Shown here: one piece after another, positions 4,374 through 5,043 of the stretch
Numbering within the stretch: position 1 is the first letter of the stretch
Layout of the letters: each line of letters begins with the position of its first letter
Notes under the pieces: model-generated
The model's database searches: none
What the model saw: only the letters and a program-made list of their open reading frames with translations
What the model was told of the DNA's origin: nothing
DNA from: Planctomycetes bacterium RBG_16_41_13
GTDB taxonomy: Bacteria; Planctomycetota; Brocadiia; Brocadiales; Brocadiaceae
Assembly (NCBI GenBank): GCA_001828295.1
Contig: MHYI01000109.1
Span: 325-5,367, forward strand
Length of the DNA: 5,043 nt
Direction of reading: 5' to 3'
Translations under genes and position numbers: made by a program

Positions 4374-5043
4374 TTAATTGGTAATCGTCACTTCCACGCT
4401 GCTCGATACACCATTTGCCGTGCTGAAAGTCACCTTGGTAATGCCCGTCTTGAATTTCGCCTTGAGCTTAAAGGTGGCGCTGCCGTCTTCGCCTGTCTTC
4501 GCGCTTGCTGGTGTAACTGAGACCATTTTTTTCCCGGACGCATCAACCCTCGCCGTAACTTTTTCACCTTTTACCTTGCAATCGCCATTGCCCGTCACCG
4601 TTATGGTTACTGATGACTGCTTTAACTTCTTGATGGTAATAGCCTTTGCTGAGGCGATTATTGCAGTGGCCGTACATTCTGTTGGCGTTGGTGATGGTGT
4701 AGGGGTCGTTGACGTTGCGACGCCCAGATTAATGATCGCCTGCACGGGGGTACTCCAGTTCTTAATAGTCACATTTCCCAACTGCCCATCTTTATTATAT
4801 CCCCACGCCCAGACCGTCCCGCCAGACTTCAGGGCTATCGTGTGACTATAACCACCTGCAATGGCCGTAACACCGCTGAGGCCGCTCACCTGTACGGGGG
4901 TAAGCCTGTTATTGGTAGTCCCATCTCCCAACTGCCCTATGTCATTATTTCCCCACGTCCAGACCGTCCCGTCAGACTTCAGGGCTATAGTGTGATAATA
5001 TCCCCCTGCAATGGCCGTAACACCGCTGAGGCTGCTCACCTGC
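4374..5043 (-). CDS. RCC1-repeat protein with Ig-like C-terminal domain, 5' end outside the window
   Basis: The C-terminal 222 residues of a larger protein. The frame continues past the window edge: a GTG at 5039 could be read as a start, but the codon before it gives Gln-Val, as in the next repeat's PVQVSGLSG, so it is internal. Two full 50-residue RCC1 repeats are present, each with HTIALKSxGTVWxWG and a GQLG motif, forming blades of a beta-propeller. A Pro/Thr linker (TPTPSPTPT) leads to a C-terminal strand-rich domain of about 100 residues, probably Ig-like, with two cysteines (in ECTA and GDCK) that could form a disulfide. Bacterial proteins of this kind are usually secreted or surface-exposed and bind partners; the exact role is unknown. 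GC content is visibly higher than in the AT-rich genes to the left. Confidence 0.85.
   Translation of the reverse strand, partial: QVSSLSGVTAIAGGYYHTIALKSDGTVWTWGNNDIGQLGDGTTNNRLTPVQVSGLSGVTAIAGGYSHTIALKSGGTVWAWGYNKDGQLGNVTIKNWSTPVQAIINLGVATSTTPTPSPTPTECTATAIIASAKAITIKKLKQSSVTITVTGNGDCKVKGEKVTARVDASGKKMVSVTPASAKTGEDGSATFKLKAKFKTGITKVTFSTANGVSSSVEVTITN
4741..5043 (-). repeat. 150-bp tandem repeat encoding RCC1 blades
   Basis: Units begin at 4741, 4891 and 5041 (TGCACGGGGG, TGTACGGGGG, TGC...), an exact 150-bp period or 50 codons. Conservation is highest over about 4811-4890 against 4961-5040, where long runs are identical. The unit next to the linker (4741-4800) is the most diverged, as expected for an end copy. 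The array runs off the window, and near-identical units would readily break an assembly here. Confidence 0.85.

Noticed and set aside
4108..4377. 89-codon plus-strand open frame after the pyrimidine-rich stretch
   Set aside because: No ribosome site before the ATG, low-complexity composition across the A/T palindrome, no recognisable family, and its end overlaps the stop of the RCC1 gene on the other strand.
4378..4845. Plus-strand 155-codon frame opposite the RCC1 gene
   Set aside because: The opposite strand encodes clear RCC1 repeats and an Ig-like domain; the Val/Ala-rich antisense product is a by-product of that composition.

Overview
The window looks like a short stretch of accessory DNA from an environmental Gram-negative-type bacterium. 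This rests on a lipobox signal peptide, good Shine-Dalgarno sites and sigma70-like promoters. Nothing fixes the taxon. The RCC1-repeat protein with a Pro/Thr linker and Ig-like tail, and the minimal nucleotidyltransferase/UPF0332 pair, are the sort of genes common in groups such as Brocadiales, Nitrospirota and former deltaproteobacteria, but that is only an impression. The sequence begins inside a tRNA fragment and ends inside a 150-bp tandem repeat, so it may be a whole contig broken at repeats on both sides.

Left edge (1-474): the 3' part of a tRNA-Pro(GGG), minus strand, running from the anticodon arm to CCA with no 5' half. This is the scar expected where a tyrosine-recombinase element entered a tRNA gene, with the element lying to the right. 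It is followed by gene-free, AT-rich DNA carrying direct repeats spaced close to multiples of 11 bp and a promoter for the next operon.

Positions 475-1184 (+): a tightly coupled two-gene operon encoding a minimal nucleotidyltransferase (MNT) and a HEPN/UPF0332 protein, the layout of MNT-HEPN toxin-antitoxin pairs. A convergent intergenic region with a compound hairpin follows.

Positions 1468-3938 (-), read right to left: an unknown 79-aa protein, an unknown 53-aa GTG-start protein, a 441-aa protein with a C-terminal HEPN ribonuclease motif (RNQVFH) and an ApeA-like layout, then a small PDZ lipoprotein with its own well-matched promoter. The first three may form one transcript and are the best candidate here for a poorly described defence or addiction unit. 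With the MNT-HEPN pair, two different HEPN systems lie within 3.5 kb, consistent with a small defence island beside a tRNA attachment site.

Right edge (4374-5043, -): the 3' end of an RCC1-repeat surface-type protein with visibly higher GC than the rest. It probably belongs to a different, perhaps resident, genetic background. Its 5' end is outside the window.
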